In this document: positions 23,070 to 34,219 of the stretch, one piece after another
Position numbering within the stretch: position 1 is the first letter of the stretch
Layout: every line of letters begins with the position of its first letter
Assembly (NCBI GenBank): GCA_027943245.1
Contig: JANDJZ010000100.1
Location: 1 to 64,000 of the forward strand
DNA: 64,000 nt
Source of the DNA: Acanthamoeba sp. SK_2022b
Taxonomy: Eukaryota > Discosea > Longamoebia > Acanthamoebidae
Direction of reading: 5' to 3'
The notes under the pieces: generated by a model
The model's input: the letters and a program-made list of their open reading frames with translations, nothing else
Databases searched by the model: none
Told to the model about the DNA's origin: nothing
Made by a program: the position numbers and the translations under genes

Positions 23070-23864
23070 TTATTTCATTTGGTGCTTGACATCACTCGAA
23101 GGGGAGGGTGTGGGTCGAAGGAACCAATGACGAAGCTCTGTTGAAGAGAAGCGGTGGAGGGACGAGCGGTCGACTGGTTTGCGCGGCTTCCTGGGCTTGG
23201 GTGGGGACGGCGTGATGGGGCGCGACGGCAAGGTGGGCGGCAGAGATGGCGGCGAGGCGAGCTGAGCCTCTACAGGCGTCACGGGAGTGATGAGCGCCGA
23301 CGCGGAGGGAGAGCGGGGCAGCACCGCGACCGGCGACGATAGGAGCGAGGGCGAAGAGGGGGTTGTAGTCGGCGCAGCTGTAGTGGTAGTTGTCGTCTTC
23401 GCCACGGATGGAGATGAAGAGGGCGACGGTCGCAGAGTCGCTGAGGGCTGCGCTCGAGGAGGGAAGTCGACCGAGGGAGTTGGTGAGACAGAAGACGACG
23501 TAGAGGTGAACGACGTGGAGGCCATAGTGGCCGGAGCCGACTTCCTGCTCTTCTTTCGGGTGGCCGGTGCTTGGCCACTCGGTCGCGGCGGTGTTGGTCG
23601 TTTTCGCTCTGTTGTCTCCTCGTTCGTGACTCGTTTCGCGATTGCCTCGTCATCGATATCAATAACGCTTGGTTCTCTCTCTTTCTTCTTCTCCACCTTC
23701 CCTGCCTTCTCTTCCTCCTTCCGCCGCTGCTTGTGGTCTGTCACCATTGGAGGGGGATTGGGATTGGCGTCCTTCTCGCCTTCACTCTGATGGCGCCACG
23801 CAGAACACGGGACCCGGAGCGCACGCTTGCGAATCAGGGGAGCAGAAGTTGTGCGGGTGTGTGC

Positions 23865-23933
<69 letters not shown>

Positions 23934-24147
23934 CATTATGTGTGTGTGTGTGTATGTGTGCATGATGTGTGTGCGTGGTGGTGGTGTGTGTATGTGTGCA
24001 TGATGTGTGTGCGTGGGGTGTGTGTGTGCATTACTTGTGTGTGTATGATGTGTGCATGATGTGCGTGGTGTGTGTGTGTGCATGATGTGTGCATACTGTG
24101 CGTGCATATGTGTGTATGTGTGCATTATGTGTGTGCATGATGTGCGT

Positions 24148-24201
<54 letters not shown>

Positions 24202-25013
24202 AGATGATTACCTTTCGTCGCTTGGCTGGTGGGCGCCCCAAGGGCTCCTTTCTCGGGAAGAAGGATTCGATTGACTTCATCGTCTTGCGCCATCAGAACA
24301 ACCAAGAGGTCGGGATCAGAGTGAGCCACGGCATGTGCTGTCATGAGCGAAGCAATCAGCCCGATTGTGGGGCGAGGGCAAGGCGCACCTCGTCCTTGAG
24401 GATGAGAAACCTGTCCTCGGGCAGCTTCTTTCCCTCGCGACAGCTCAGGCGCAGCCAGTCGGGGTGGACCACCTTCACGCCCTGAGGCAGAGGCCAGGTC
24501 AGCAACGAGGCGAGCGAACGCAGGCGAGTGCGGGCGAACCTTGATGGACTGGCCTACGCGCTGCGCTTTGGAACCGCAGAGGTTGGTGCAGACGATGTGC
24601 GTCGTGCGACTCTTGGAGAAGTAGTGACTGCGTGTTGCGTGTGCAGAGGGCTTATTGGTGAGAGGAGTCTTCTTCGATTGAAGCGGTAGTTGGGGGTCGC
24701 ACCACACGTCACCGCCGTGCGAGTAGACCAGCTTCTTGAGCTGGAACGAGGTCACGTCATCGGTGTAGCCCTCAAAGTAGACCACCACACCGCGGAGCAC
24801 GTCCGACACGGCCTGCCACCTCAGGCAGAGCGCCGCTGCTGAGCAGAAGAAGACTTCACAGGCAACGAGAGGAGGAGGGAGCACCTCGGGACGTTGTTTG
24901 TTGAGCTTGGCAATTCGTTCCTTCCAGTAGGCTTTGCCCGCGTCCAGCTGTTTGCGTGACCTTCGCGGTTGGAGCGCCACCCCCCCCCCAGGTATCAGGG
25001 CCAATTTCATCAA
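23070..25013 (-). CDS. BRCT protein related to the REV1 N-terminus, without polymerase domain
   Basis: A single BRCT domain near the N-terminus is split over exons. It reads VLRGVVVYFEGYTDD, QLKKLVYSHGGDVW, HYFSKSRTTHIVCTN, KAQRVGQSIK and, after a short intron, VKVVHPDWLRLSCREGKKLP. The HGG turn, the SRTTHIV strand and the conserved Trp match the REV1 BRCT, which binds DNA ends and PCNA. The downstream part is disordered and Ser/Pro/Thr-rich, with a SUMO-interaction-like VIDIDDE. It stops at 23070 with no DNA polymerase Y domain, so this is a stand-alone BRCT factor. A very long (GT)n array (about 23858-24200) sits in an intron. The start at 25013 is the first Met of the open frame and may not be exact. 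Confidence 0.78.
23858..24200. repeat. Long imperfect (GT)n / (GTGCAT) array
   Basis: About 340 bp of near-continuous GT repeat, with GCATGATGTGTG-type interruptions in the middle, lies in an intron of the BRCT gene. It is the longest simple repeat in the window. Confidence 0.95.
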
Positions 25014-25425
25014 AAACCAGGCCCATTCATATCTCTCTCACCTCTTGTGAGAGGGCCTCTCCGCAGAGGCTCCAGGCCCATGCAAGACCTCCACCCCCTC
25101 ATTCATTGACCTTGGGTGATTGATGTGAGCCCTTGCCGAGTTCCACGAAAATTTATCGTAGAATTACAAGTATGCCGGACACATTACATTTATTAATTTT
25201 CCTGCCCGTTCTGCCTGGCGACCCAACCCCAGGGCAGTCAAACCGCCACTCCTGTCAGTACGCCCTCGCTTCTTCCCTCTCGTTCATTCCCCTCCCGATT
25301 GTCTCACTGTGATACACGGAACGAAAACGAATTCAAACCAAATCAACCAACAAACGAACAGCTGTGCCCGCAACTTACGGTGCGCCAACCATTTGGACTT
25401 GAAGAACCAGACACGCAAAACAAAG
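25014..25425. promoter_or_regulatory. Divergent intergenic region
   Basis: It lies between the divergently transcribed BRCT and carrier genes. The stretch 25140-25200 is AT-rich. No defined promoter motif was recognised. Confidence 0.4.
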
Positions 25426-27467
25426 ATGAGCGCCACAAGCGACACCAACTCGACGACCAGCGACAACGGAGGCGTTCTCGCCAAGGTGCGCGAGGTCTTC
25501 GCCCAGCTCGACGCCAACGGCGATGGGCAGCTGTCCCGCGACGAGCTGCGCGACGGCCTCAAGCGTCTCAAGCTGCCCGCAAGCGAGGCCGACCTCGACG
25601 CCCTGATCGCTCGTCTCGACGTGGACAAGGACGGCACCGTCAGCCTTCTTGTAATTCTCTCCCTCCTTCCCTGAGCTCGCGCCACTTCGATGCTTGCGTG
25701 GCGACAATGGCTGGTGATGACGGCGAGGCGATTGTGGAGTGCAGGAGTTCGAGGGGTTTGCGATGTCCCAGAGCAAGCTGCTTCGCAAGGTGTTCGACGA
25801 TCTCGACGAGGACAAGAGCGGCACGATCGACGTCGATGAGGTGCGCGGCTCGCTCAAGAGGCTGGGCATGAAGTACGACGACGACGCCGTCACCAAGCTC
25901 ATCAAGCGCATCGACGTCGACGGCAACGGCAAGATCGACTTCAACGAGTGGCAGGTCACACGCTTCACCGCCTGTTGATCTCAGTGCAGAGAATTCAACC
26001 CTCCTGATTCATGTTTCGTTTGCGCTGTGCTGTGCTGTGCTGTGCTGTGCTGTGCTGTGCTGTGATGTGATGTGATGTGATGTGATGTAATGTGAACAAT
26101 CCAGACGTTCCTGCTGCTGGTGCCGTCGGCCACCGTGGAAGCGATCTTCCACTACTGGGAGGACGCTCTCATGGCGTTGGACTCCGAGGACGGCGTCATT
26201 CTGCCCCCCAAGCACAAGCCCAAGACTCTGATGGACTCTGTCGCGGTACGTGTGCGCGCGCACGCGACTCCCGACTCCCACGACTTGGCTGAAGCTGGCT
26301 CGCTCGTCGTCGTCATGTTGCATTCGTGATCCCAACAGTTCTTGTCGTCGGGCGCCATTGCGGCGATGACCTCTCGAACGGTCACGGCTCCGTTGGAGCG
26401 CATCCGTACAATCTATCAGATCCAGACCACCAAGCCCAGCATCGGCTCCATCTCCCGTCAGATCTACGCGGTAGCTTCTCCCCACCACCACCACCGCGCG
26501 CGAGCTCGCTCTGGTGCCGTTCATTTGGGACCGTCAACGCTCACCGCCAAGCGTTTGGCCTCGTACCGGTTCGCTAGGAGTCGGGCGTGTCGGGCTTCTG
26601 GCGCGGCAACGGCGCCAACCTCCTCAAGGTGGCCCCGGAGAAGGCGATCAAGTTCTGGACGTACGAGACCATCAAGGCCACGTTCGGCAAGAAGGACGCC
26701 GACATCAGCCCCCACGAACGCTTCATCGCCGGTGCGGGCGCCGGAATCTTCACCCACACCCTGTCCTTCCCCCTCGAAGGTGCGTCGATGTCCCGTGCCT
26801 CCCGGTAGTCGTTCGCCCACATTCCTCTCTCTCTCTCTCACGCTTTGCCGGTGGCGCGGCCGGCGTTGCTTTCTCTTTTGTGTCGACACAGTCATCAAGA
26901 CTCGTCTGGCGGCCGCTCCAAACGGGACCTACACGGGCATCACGGACGTGGTGAGGAAGATCATCGCCAAGGAGGGCCCGATGGCCTTCTTCCGCGGTCT
27001 CACCCCGTCGCTCCTCAGCACCGCGCCGCACTCTGGCATCGACCTCACCGTCTACGAGGTGCTCAAGAGAGGTAACCACCCTCCACCTGCAGCCCGGTCC
27101 CACGTGACGGTTCACACTGTTGACCGTCGCGTGGGCAGAGTACACCAAGCGCAACGAGGGCAAGAGCCCGGACGTGATCACGCTGCTCGCGTGCGCGTCG
27201 GCGTCGAGCGTGGCCGGCCTGCTCTCGTGCTACCCCCTGCACGTCGCGAAGAGCCGCATGATCATGCAGTCGATGCACGGCGCGCCCCAGGTCTACTCCG
27301 GCGTGTGGAACGTCTTCACACAGACCTACAAGAAGGAGGGCTTCTTCGGGCTCTACCGCGGGCTCGTGCCATCCATTCTCAAGTCCGTGCCGTCGCACTG
27401 CATCACCTTCGTCACCTACGAGTTCCTCAAGAAGCAGTTCGGCATCGAGAAGCACAGCAAGCACTGA
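25426..27467 (+). CDS. EF-hand mitochondrial carrier (SCaMC / ATP-Mg/Pi carrier type)
   Basis: The N-terminal regulatory domain has four EF-hand loops: DANGDGQLSRDE, DVDKDGTVS (loop end at an intron), DEDKSGTIDVDE and DVDGNGKIDFNE. Three mitochondrial carrier repeats follow, with signatures PLERIR, PLEVIKTR and PLHVAKSR; ESGVSGFWRGNGANLLKVAP and KKEGFFGLYRGLVPSILKSV are the matrix helices. The third signature lacks the acidic residue, as in other SCaMCs. Such carriers exchange ATP-Mg for phosphate across the inner mitochondrial membrane and are activated by Ca2+ on the outside. Eight short introns are readable, one carrying a TGTGC/TGTGA pentamer array. The start at 25426 (MSATSDTNS) suits the usual length, and the stop follows KHSKH. 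Confidence 0.93.
26028..26093. repeat. Pentanucleotide array (TGTGC)n then (TGTGA)n
   Basis: Tandem pentamers that switch from TGTGC to TGTGA part-way, inside an intron of the carrier gene between the EF-hand and carrier parts. Confidence 0.9.
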
Positions 27468-27795
27468 CCCCGCAGCTCACCTCGCCCGTGCACAGCTATC
27501 TCGGTTGGAAATGCAAAGGCTGCTTCAGGCCGCTTGTTGATACGACCCCCCCCCCAACCGTTGGCGCGGACCAATGCGTGTGGGTGCCACCTCCCGTCTG
27601 GTGTTGGCGCCAATCCATGAAACCAACCCTTATCTGGCTCTGTTGCTGAGCCGCGGTGGGGGCTTTTGCGGGTTGCCGTCGAACACCGGTGTTTTTTTTG
27701 ACTCTTCAGGGAACGACCATTCGGCGCACAGACCCTGCCGCGTGCAAGAGTACCCAAAACCAGCGAGTTGGAGACCAAGCACAAAACAGCGAGAC
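27468..27795. other. Intergenic, no feature seen
   Basis: This is the gap between two plus-strand genes. It contains the carrier 3' UTR and the F-box gene promoter by position only. Confidence 0.4.
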
Positions 27796-30761
27796 ATGGA
27801 GCTGCAGGTACGGGGCTTACACAGCTTTTTTTTTTATTTTCTAAAAAAATGTTTGAGGTTGCAACCAAAGATCAAAGGGCAGGTTAATCGATGCTTTATT
27901 TACGATTGTTTTTTTCCTAATATTTATGATCGTGGGTTCAGAGAGCGGCCGGGGGTGGTCACCGTACGCCCAAGGAACCCGAAGAACTGATGACGTTGGA
28001 GACCCTGCCGTACGAGTTGGGCCTGCGCGTGTGCGGCTTCCTCTCGCCCAAAGACCTCCGGTCCTTTGGCAGCGTCTCCTCCCACACCCACGCCCTGAGC
28101 GCCGACCCCTCGTACCGCCCCTTGCCCCTCCCTCATTGTGCCTTGGCACCGGAATGCGTGCAACGTGTCTGGGCGTGCGTGCCCACCCTTCTTCTTTATT
28201 TGTGTGGTGTGCCGGTGTTGGCCCTTTGAGGCCCCCGAAGGCTTCCTTCTTGTTCCTCCACCACGTTGATTTTGAGGAGGGGAGAGATTTGCTCCCCCAG
28301 CTGGTGGTCCTGTTGCTGCGTTTTTGCTGGTTAATCGGGAGCCCGTTTTTCCTCTTTCGGCCTCCTCGATCGGCAACTGTTGCTTCAAGAAAAGAGCTCT
28401 CTTACCACACGCAAGTGCGCGTGCCTTTACGAACTAAAACCAACGCTCCACCGTTGTGTGTGGCGCACAGGCTGTGGCGCGACTGCTGCATGCGCGAATG
28501 GCGAAAGCCCAACCTGTCTCCGGCGATCAGGACCAAGATCGACCTCACCTCCTCCACGAGGGAGGTCGACTGGAAGCGCTTCTACTACCAGAAGAAGCTC
28601 CTCGAAGAGCGATGGTATCCTCCCCCCCCCCATGCTCGCCCTCCACCCTCGCTCTTCACCTTGCGCTCACGTATCACACTGCGCTGTGTGCGTGTGCGTG
28701 TGCGTGTGCGTGTGCGTGTGCGTGTGCGTGTGCGTGTGCGTGCGTGTGTTGTCGACTTGGCTACAGGACGAAGAGGAAGTATGTGATTCACAAGATCCCG
28801 CACGAGGGGACGACGGTGATCCAGGTGCTCAGGACCAACAAGAAGCTCTATGAGGAAGACGAGAACGAAGCCGAGGCGGACAAAGAGGCGGAGATGGAGG
28901 AAGAAAAGAACGAAAGCGAAGAGGGGGCGACGGCAAAGAGCGAAGGAGGAGAGAACGAAGACGACGCGGCCGCTGCCGATCCCGTCGCGCAAGAGGCGGC
29001 GCCATCTCCGGAGGCACAGCACACGAAGCGCCGGAAGAGCGGCAAGCAGGGCAAGACCGGCGGCAAGAAGAAGGGCAAGCACACGGAGACCGACTCCAGC
29101 AGCAACGCCAGCGCCAGCGCCGGCGTCGAGGAGGACGGGGATGGCAAAGCAGCCAAGCAGAAGAAGAAGAGGACTCGCAAGGGCAAGGGCGGTCGGCGGC
29201 CCGCCAACGGCACCGACGGCGATGAGCTGGTGGACTGGGGCTGGGACTTCGTGACGGGCGACGACGACGGCCAGGTCATATTGTGGAGCGGACACGAATT
29301 CAAGGAGAAGAGGACCGTCAGCGCCCACGACTTCATCTGGTGGCTCGAGGTGCACAGCGACATATGCGTCACCGCCTCGACCGACTGCACCGCCAAGGGT
29401 AGCTCTCCTCTCGCTCGCTCATGGGTCGATCTCTTTGTGCTTTGGCTCACACGGGCGCGCCTGCGTGCGCACACAAGTGATCGACCTGAACAAGATGGAG
29501 GTGGTCCGCACGCTCAAGGGCCACCCGACCGCCCTGTGGTGCGTGGACTTTTCGATCGAGGAGGACTACGTCGTGAGCGGAGGCCAGCACGGCGACTTTG
29601 TCGCCTGGCGACTCAGCGACGGCGAAAGTGCGCACGCGACCCCCCCCCCCAATCCTCCTTCCACGCACACGGCGGCCGTGTCGCGTGAGTGGTCGCGTGG
29701 GTGTGACTGACCCTTGCGCGCGGGTGTGTTGACGCAGAGTTGGCGTCGCACAAGTTCGGCAGCGGTCTGTTCGACGTGCGATGCGTTGTCACCGACCTCC
29801 CCATCCCGCGTCGCCGTTTCCGGCTCGCCGACGGGAAGAGGGGCAGCGACGACGCTGAAGGCCAGGAGGAGGAGGAGGAGGAAGCTCAGGAGGCAGAGGC
29901 GGAGACGGACGAGCCTGCGTCGGGTTCGGCATCGCAGCTGTCGCTCTCGACGGGCGACGGCGGGGCCAAGATGCAGCGGCTGGCCATCTGTACGTCTGTG
30001 AGCGACGTCGACTTCTACCTCTACGACATCGACGCGCGACAGGTCATCGGCGCCTTCACGGGCCACCGCGCCACCGTCACCACCGTCAAGCGCGACGGCG
30101 ACCTCGTGGTACCACCGGAGCTCTGCTCTCGTGTGCGCCGGTCCCCGGTGTGGGCGCTGACCAGATTCGGGGGGGGGGCAGCTGAGCGGGAGCGACGACA
30201 AGACGATCCGTGTCTGGGACCTGGCCACGCTCAAGTGCCTGCACATCTTCGACGTGGGCGGCATCGTCTACGACATCCGCCTCTGCGAGAACAAACTCGT
30301 GGCCGGCGTCACCGGTACGGCATGTGTCTCGCCGCAGCGCCCGCACGCAGCACGCGCGACTCATGCGGGAGTGGGCGACCGCGACGCGGTGGCTGGTTGG
30401 CTCGAGCAGGCGAGCAGTCGTCGTACCTTCGCGTGTGGGACTACGTGAAGAGGACTGAGCTGCTCGACATCGAGGTGGCGCGCGTCCCGCGCCGCATCTT
30501 CTCCATCACGGTGCTGCCGGATCGCATCTACTGCAGCACGAACGAGCAAATCACCGTCGTCGACTTCCGCGACGTTGAAGGTAGCGCCCGCCTCTCCTCG
30601 AGCTGGAGCGCTGTCCTCCCGCCGGCGATCGGTGTTGTCCGCGCGGGGGGGGGGAGACCGAGGCTCACCGCACTCCGCCCTTTCCAGGTGTGGTGGTGAA
30701 GTGCAAGAAGAAGGCCAACCGATCGCGAGGACGAGGTCCCGACAACTGTCTCCTCCAGTAG
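27796..30761 (+). CDS. F-box / WD40 repeat protein
   Basis: Exon 1 is tiny (MELQ, 27796-27807) and joins after an intron to an F-box: LETLPYELGLRVCGFLSPKD, LRSFGSVSSHTHAL and, after a longer intron, LWRDCCMREW. A long acidic then Lys-rich insertion with basic clusters (KKKRTRKGKGGRR) follows. WD40 blades come next: DDGQVILWSGHEF, MEVVRTLKGHPTALWCVDFS, GGQHGDFVAWRLSDGE, DVDFYLYDIDARQVIGAFTG, SGSDDKTIRVWDLATLKCLH and SYLRVWDYVKRTELL. The F-box would dock on SKP1 in an SCF ubiquitin ligase while the propeller recruits substrate; the substrate is unknown. The acidic insertion between F-box and propeller is unusual. An intron carries a (GTGCGT)n repeat near 28686-28745. Confidence 0.9.
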
Positions 30762-30893
30762 CCCCACTCGCCCTGGGCTGTGCGAAGGGCGTGCGTGTGC
30801 AGCCCGTGACACATGTGTGTAGTGATAGTTGGTGGCCAATCACCAATCCTTAATACAAAAAAGAGGGGGCAAGCTGTGGTGGGTGTGGCCTCT

Positions 30894-31518
30894 TCACTCT
30901 TCGTCTTCGTCGGAGCTGTAGCGTCGTGCTCGTTCTCGCTTGCTGGCCTCGGCAGCCTCGAGGCTGTAACACTTGCGGAAGAAGTCGTATCGCTCGTCCA
31001 CTTCCCCGGGCTCCAACTGAAGGCGCATTGGGTGAGGCCCAAGAACGCGTTTCCCAGGCGCACACACGGCACATGGGGATGGTAGTGGGAGGAGCTGCGC
31101 ACCGCTCGGTTGTACTCGAGGTCGAAGCAGTGGGGCGATATGCACTTGGCCACACAGAGCGAGAGCGGTCGCTTGCCCACCTCGCTCCCTGGACCCTCGA
31201 TCACGTTCAGACCATCCCAGGCCTCGTCGTCATCGTCGCCGTCTTCCACCGCACCGTCCTGGCCCGTGACACCGCCTCTTCGCGGCAAGCCGGCAGCTTC
31301 ACACTCTTTGCGGCATTCCATCTGTTTCTTCCTGAAGCTTCGCTTCTGTTGGCGAGGAGAGGTGGGTGAGCATAGACAAATACATAAATAAAGTAAATAA
31401 AATTGTGACGTACAAGGTAGTGCACGCCTTCGGCTGCCGACACCTCTAGCCACAGCTGTGCCATCAGCAGCCCCACGAAGAGCACAAACAAAATCGGTCT
31501 CCTGCTCCCGGCTCGCAT
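30894..31518 (-). CDS. Small secreted or ER-luminal Cys-containing protein
   Basis: Three exons encode about 140 residues. The N-terminus is a clear signal peptide (SRRPILFVLFVGLLMAQLWL, then EVSAAEG). The mature part has CRKEC, CVAKCISPHC and, across an intron, NRALEPGEVDERYDFFRKC. The pattern of a Cys cluster followed by LEPGEVD-x-R and a final Cys resembles a conserved secreted family of plants and protists (from memory, the DUF4787 type; not certain). The tail is acidic (SSDEDEE). No enzyme motif is visible and the function is unknown. It is divergent from the Rab1-like gene, with 218 bp between the starts. Confidence 0.75.
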
Positions 31519-31736
31519 CTTTTGGGTCCAAAAAGATCAAAAAAAATGCCCAAAAAATTCTATTCATGGAAACTGGTTGGAATAATTGTGTGTTCAAGGA
31601 AGGCTTGCGTTGACGCGTTCCGGTCTCGGTGGTTGTGCACGCGACCGAGATTAGAATTCACACATTGTAGAATCCAATTCTTTCTTCTTCGCACTCATTT
31701 TATTTATCTTTATTCTTCTTCCTTCTACAATACGAA
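31519..31736. promoter_or_regulatory. Short divergent promoter region
   Basis: 218 bp separate the starts of the minus-strand secreted protein and the plus-strand Rab1-like gene. The stretch is AT-rich compared with its flanks. Confidence 0.5.
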
Positions 31737-32701
31737 ATGGATCAATAGTACGCCATCTTTGCTGCTTGTGGACTTGAATGGCCTAGTTTCAATTGAAGAT
31801 TAATTCTTTCCTTCGATCGTGCAGCGATCATCTCTTCAAGATTTTGCTCGTGGGTGACAGTGGTGTGGGCAAGTCTTCTCTTCTACTCAGATTTACGGTA
31901 CGCCCCCATCTTTGGAACTGGCGTGCATCCACAGCGACATCCCAACGTTCCCATGCCTAATGCGACAATCCTCGCGTGCACAGGACGACATGTTCCAGGA
32001 GACTTTCATCAGCACCATTGGCGTTGATTTCAAGATCAGGAACGTCACTATTAATGACAAGGTCGTGAAGCTTCAAATTTGGGACACAGGTACCTTGCCC
32101 GCCTATCTCCCCTCTTTGCATCCTCTCCCAAACGATTTTGCCACCCAAGGCGCATCCAAGAAGATAAGGCCTTATTACGAGCCTTCTGCTTTGTGGCTAA
32201 TCATCGAAACATGTCTCATCGATCTCCTTTCGATCGACGTTGTGCGCACGACTCACGCGGGTGTGTGCGTGTATGATTCGTGAAGCTGGCCAGGAGCGGT
32301 TCCGTACGATCACGAGCAGCTACTACCGAGGAGCGCACGGCATCATCGTGGTGTACGACATCACCGACCAGGCCTCGTTCAACAACGCCAAGATGTGGCT
32401 CAACGAGATCGAGCGCTACGCTTGCGGCAACGTCACCAAGCTGCTGGTGGGCAATAAGGCCGACATGAACAACAAGCGAGTGATTGACGCCACCACGGCC
32501 AAGGCCTTTGCCACCCAGCAGGGCATGCTCTTCAGCGAGGCCTCGGCCAAGGCTGGCCAGGGCGTGGAGGACGCCTTCATGCACCTCGTCAAGGAGATCT
32601 TCGATAGACGCGTCGCCGTCAGCGAGCAGCAGAAGAAGCCCGAGATCGTGCTCGGCGCCGGGGAGGACATCGGCAAGAAGAAGGGCGGCTGCTGCGCCTG
32701 A
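31737..32701 (+). CDS. Rab1/Rab8-like small GTPase
   Basis: A short first exon encodes MDQY and joins to [20 protein letters not shown] (P-loop). The remaining motifs are complete: switch [31 protein letters not shown] (G3, intron inside the Ala codon), GNKAD (G4) and SEASAK (G5). The C-terminus GGCCA carries the double Cys for geranylgeranylation. Switch sequences match the Rab1/Rab8 group, which controls ER-Golgi or exocytic traffic; the exact subfamily needs a tree. The start at 31737 is chosen because its exon ends in TA, which completes a Tyr codon after splicing and gives the usual Rab N-terminus. Confidence 0.95.
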
Positions 32702-32979
32702 TCCTGCGTAGTGACCCCGACTTCAACACAACGCATTATCACCAACCACCAAGCGAACGAGAAAGAGAGAGAGAGAGAATACTAAAGCACATACAACCCA
32801 TTCACGTCTTCTACCACTATCCTCCCTCCCTCAACCTGTAGGCGCAGTTTAGCCAGAACGGATAGTCCTGCCGTCTCCCCCTCTTCTTCTTTGCGTTTGT
32901 TGTGCTGGCTCTGTGTATGTAACCCCATCCTTGTTTTAATAAGACCCTCTTCTACCTCTTTTTCTCGTCCTGTTGTGGT

Positions 32980-34054
32980 TCACATGACGCCGACGTCCTT
33001 GGCCACCTTGGTCTTGTTCGCGTCGAGCGTGGTCCTGAACTGGTCGTCGTGCTGCGCCAGACCCGACTGCAGCTCGTCCACTGCGCCCCAATCGTCAGAC
33101 ACGGGGAAACGTAGCGTACAACAAGAGGAGAGGGAAGGCGAACCGTCGGGCTTGATGAGCTCCCACGCCGCCTGGATGGGCTGGGGTGCGGTGGCCTGGG
33201 CGTGCGGGTAGGCCTTCTGGTGGCTCACAAAGATGCGATCAACGCAGGCCGGATGGAAGATGCGCGGGAAGGGCCGGATGTAGGACAGCTGGCCGTCCTT
33301 CTGCCCGCGGTGCATGATCTGCGCCGCCAGCACGCCCTCCTTGCACTCCTTGCCGCAGTGCGGGCTGCACGGCGCGGTGGTGGGCGTGAGTAGGATAGTG
33401 CGGCGGAGAGAGTGAGGAGAGAGCGCGCGCGCGTTGCATGGCGCGACGGACGCACCAAACGAGGACGTCGGTCCAGGGGAAGAACTTGACATTGAAGTTC
33501 TTGGTGTCGAAGTGCTCCTGGACCCAGCTGAGGCCCTCGGGATCGGTGGTCACGCTAGTGCTGGGCAGCATCCACCAGCCGCCAGCGCTGTCCCTCACGT
33601 CGTCCTTGGTCAGCATGTGGATGGGCTGCGTCCACGACGTGTGGCGATGGTGGTGAGTATACACGGCAGCGATGGTGGGCGTGGCCGGAGCCACGGAAGG
33701 GATGCGCGTACGCGAGAGCCGTCGTGCGTGAGACCCACGTGGCCAACATCGTAGGCCTTGTCGACTCGATCGATGAACAGCGCCTTGCAGGCCTTGTTGT
33801 GCCCCTTCTTCCAATCCTCAACCTATCACCCAATAATTTGGATCAAAGTGAAGCAAAGATTGTGAGCTCGATAACAAGAATCGCTGTTTGCTTGCGAGAA
33901 TTGGCGGGGCATGCGATTACACAAAATGGTTGAGATTAAAAGGAACCTGATGCTCACGGGAACAGTAATGAACCTCCTTGCAGCGGCTGCATCGCTGCAG
34001 AGTGGCACCCTCCTTCTCCGATTTTTGGCACACTGCGCACTTCTTCTCCTCCAT
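32980..34054 (-). CDS. MYND-type zinc finger protein
   Basis: The N-terminal MYND finger begins a few residues in: CAVCQKSEKEGATLQRCSRC, KEVHYCSREHQ and, after an intron, DWKKGHNKAC. All eight Cys/His ligands are present. The rest (KALFIDRVDKAYDVGHVGL, IHMLTKDDVRDSAGGWWMLP, EGLSWVQEHFDTKNFNVKFF, CVDRIFVSHQKAYP) has no recognised catalytic domain; no SET domain is seen. MYND fingers mediate protein contacts with proline-rich partners. The frame stops at 32980. A region in the middle (about 33640-33730) may be an intron. The gene converges on the Rab1-like gene. Confidence 0.8.
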
Positions 34055-34219
34055 GTTGTGGATACAGAATGCTGAGCAAGCAAATCAAATCAGTTTGGTG
34101 CGGAGTTGAGAATTTTAGCAAAACAGCCCCAGTGCCGAACGGCAGAAAGAGGCTAACACTGGTGGAACACTGTTGCCCCACGCAGGGAGGCCACAGGTCG
34201 TATGTGCGCGCGCGCAGGC

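Noticed and set aside
23858..24200. CRISPR-like array
   Set aside because: The periodicity is a dinucleotide microsatellite with no spacers; the sequence is eukaryotic.
22153..24485. Open frames of alternating Cys-Val or His-Thr residues
   Set aside because: They are translations of (GT)n arrays in introns.
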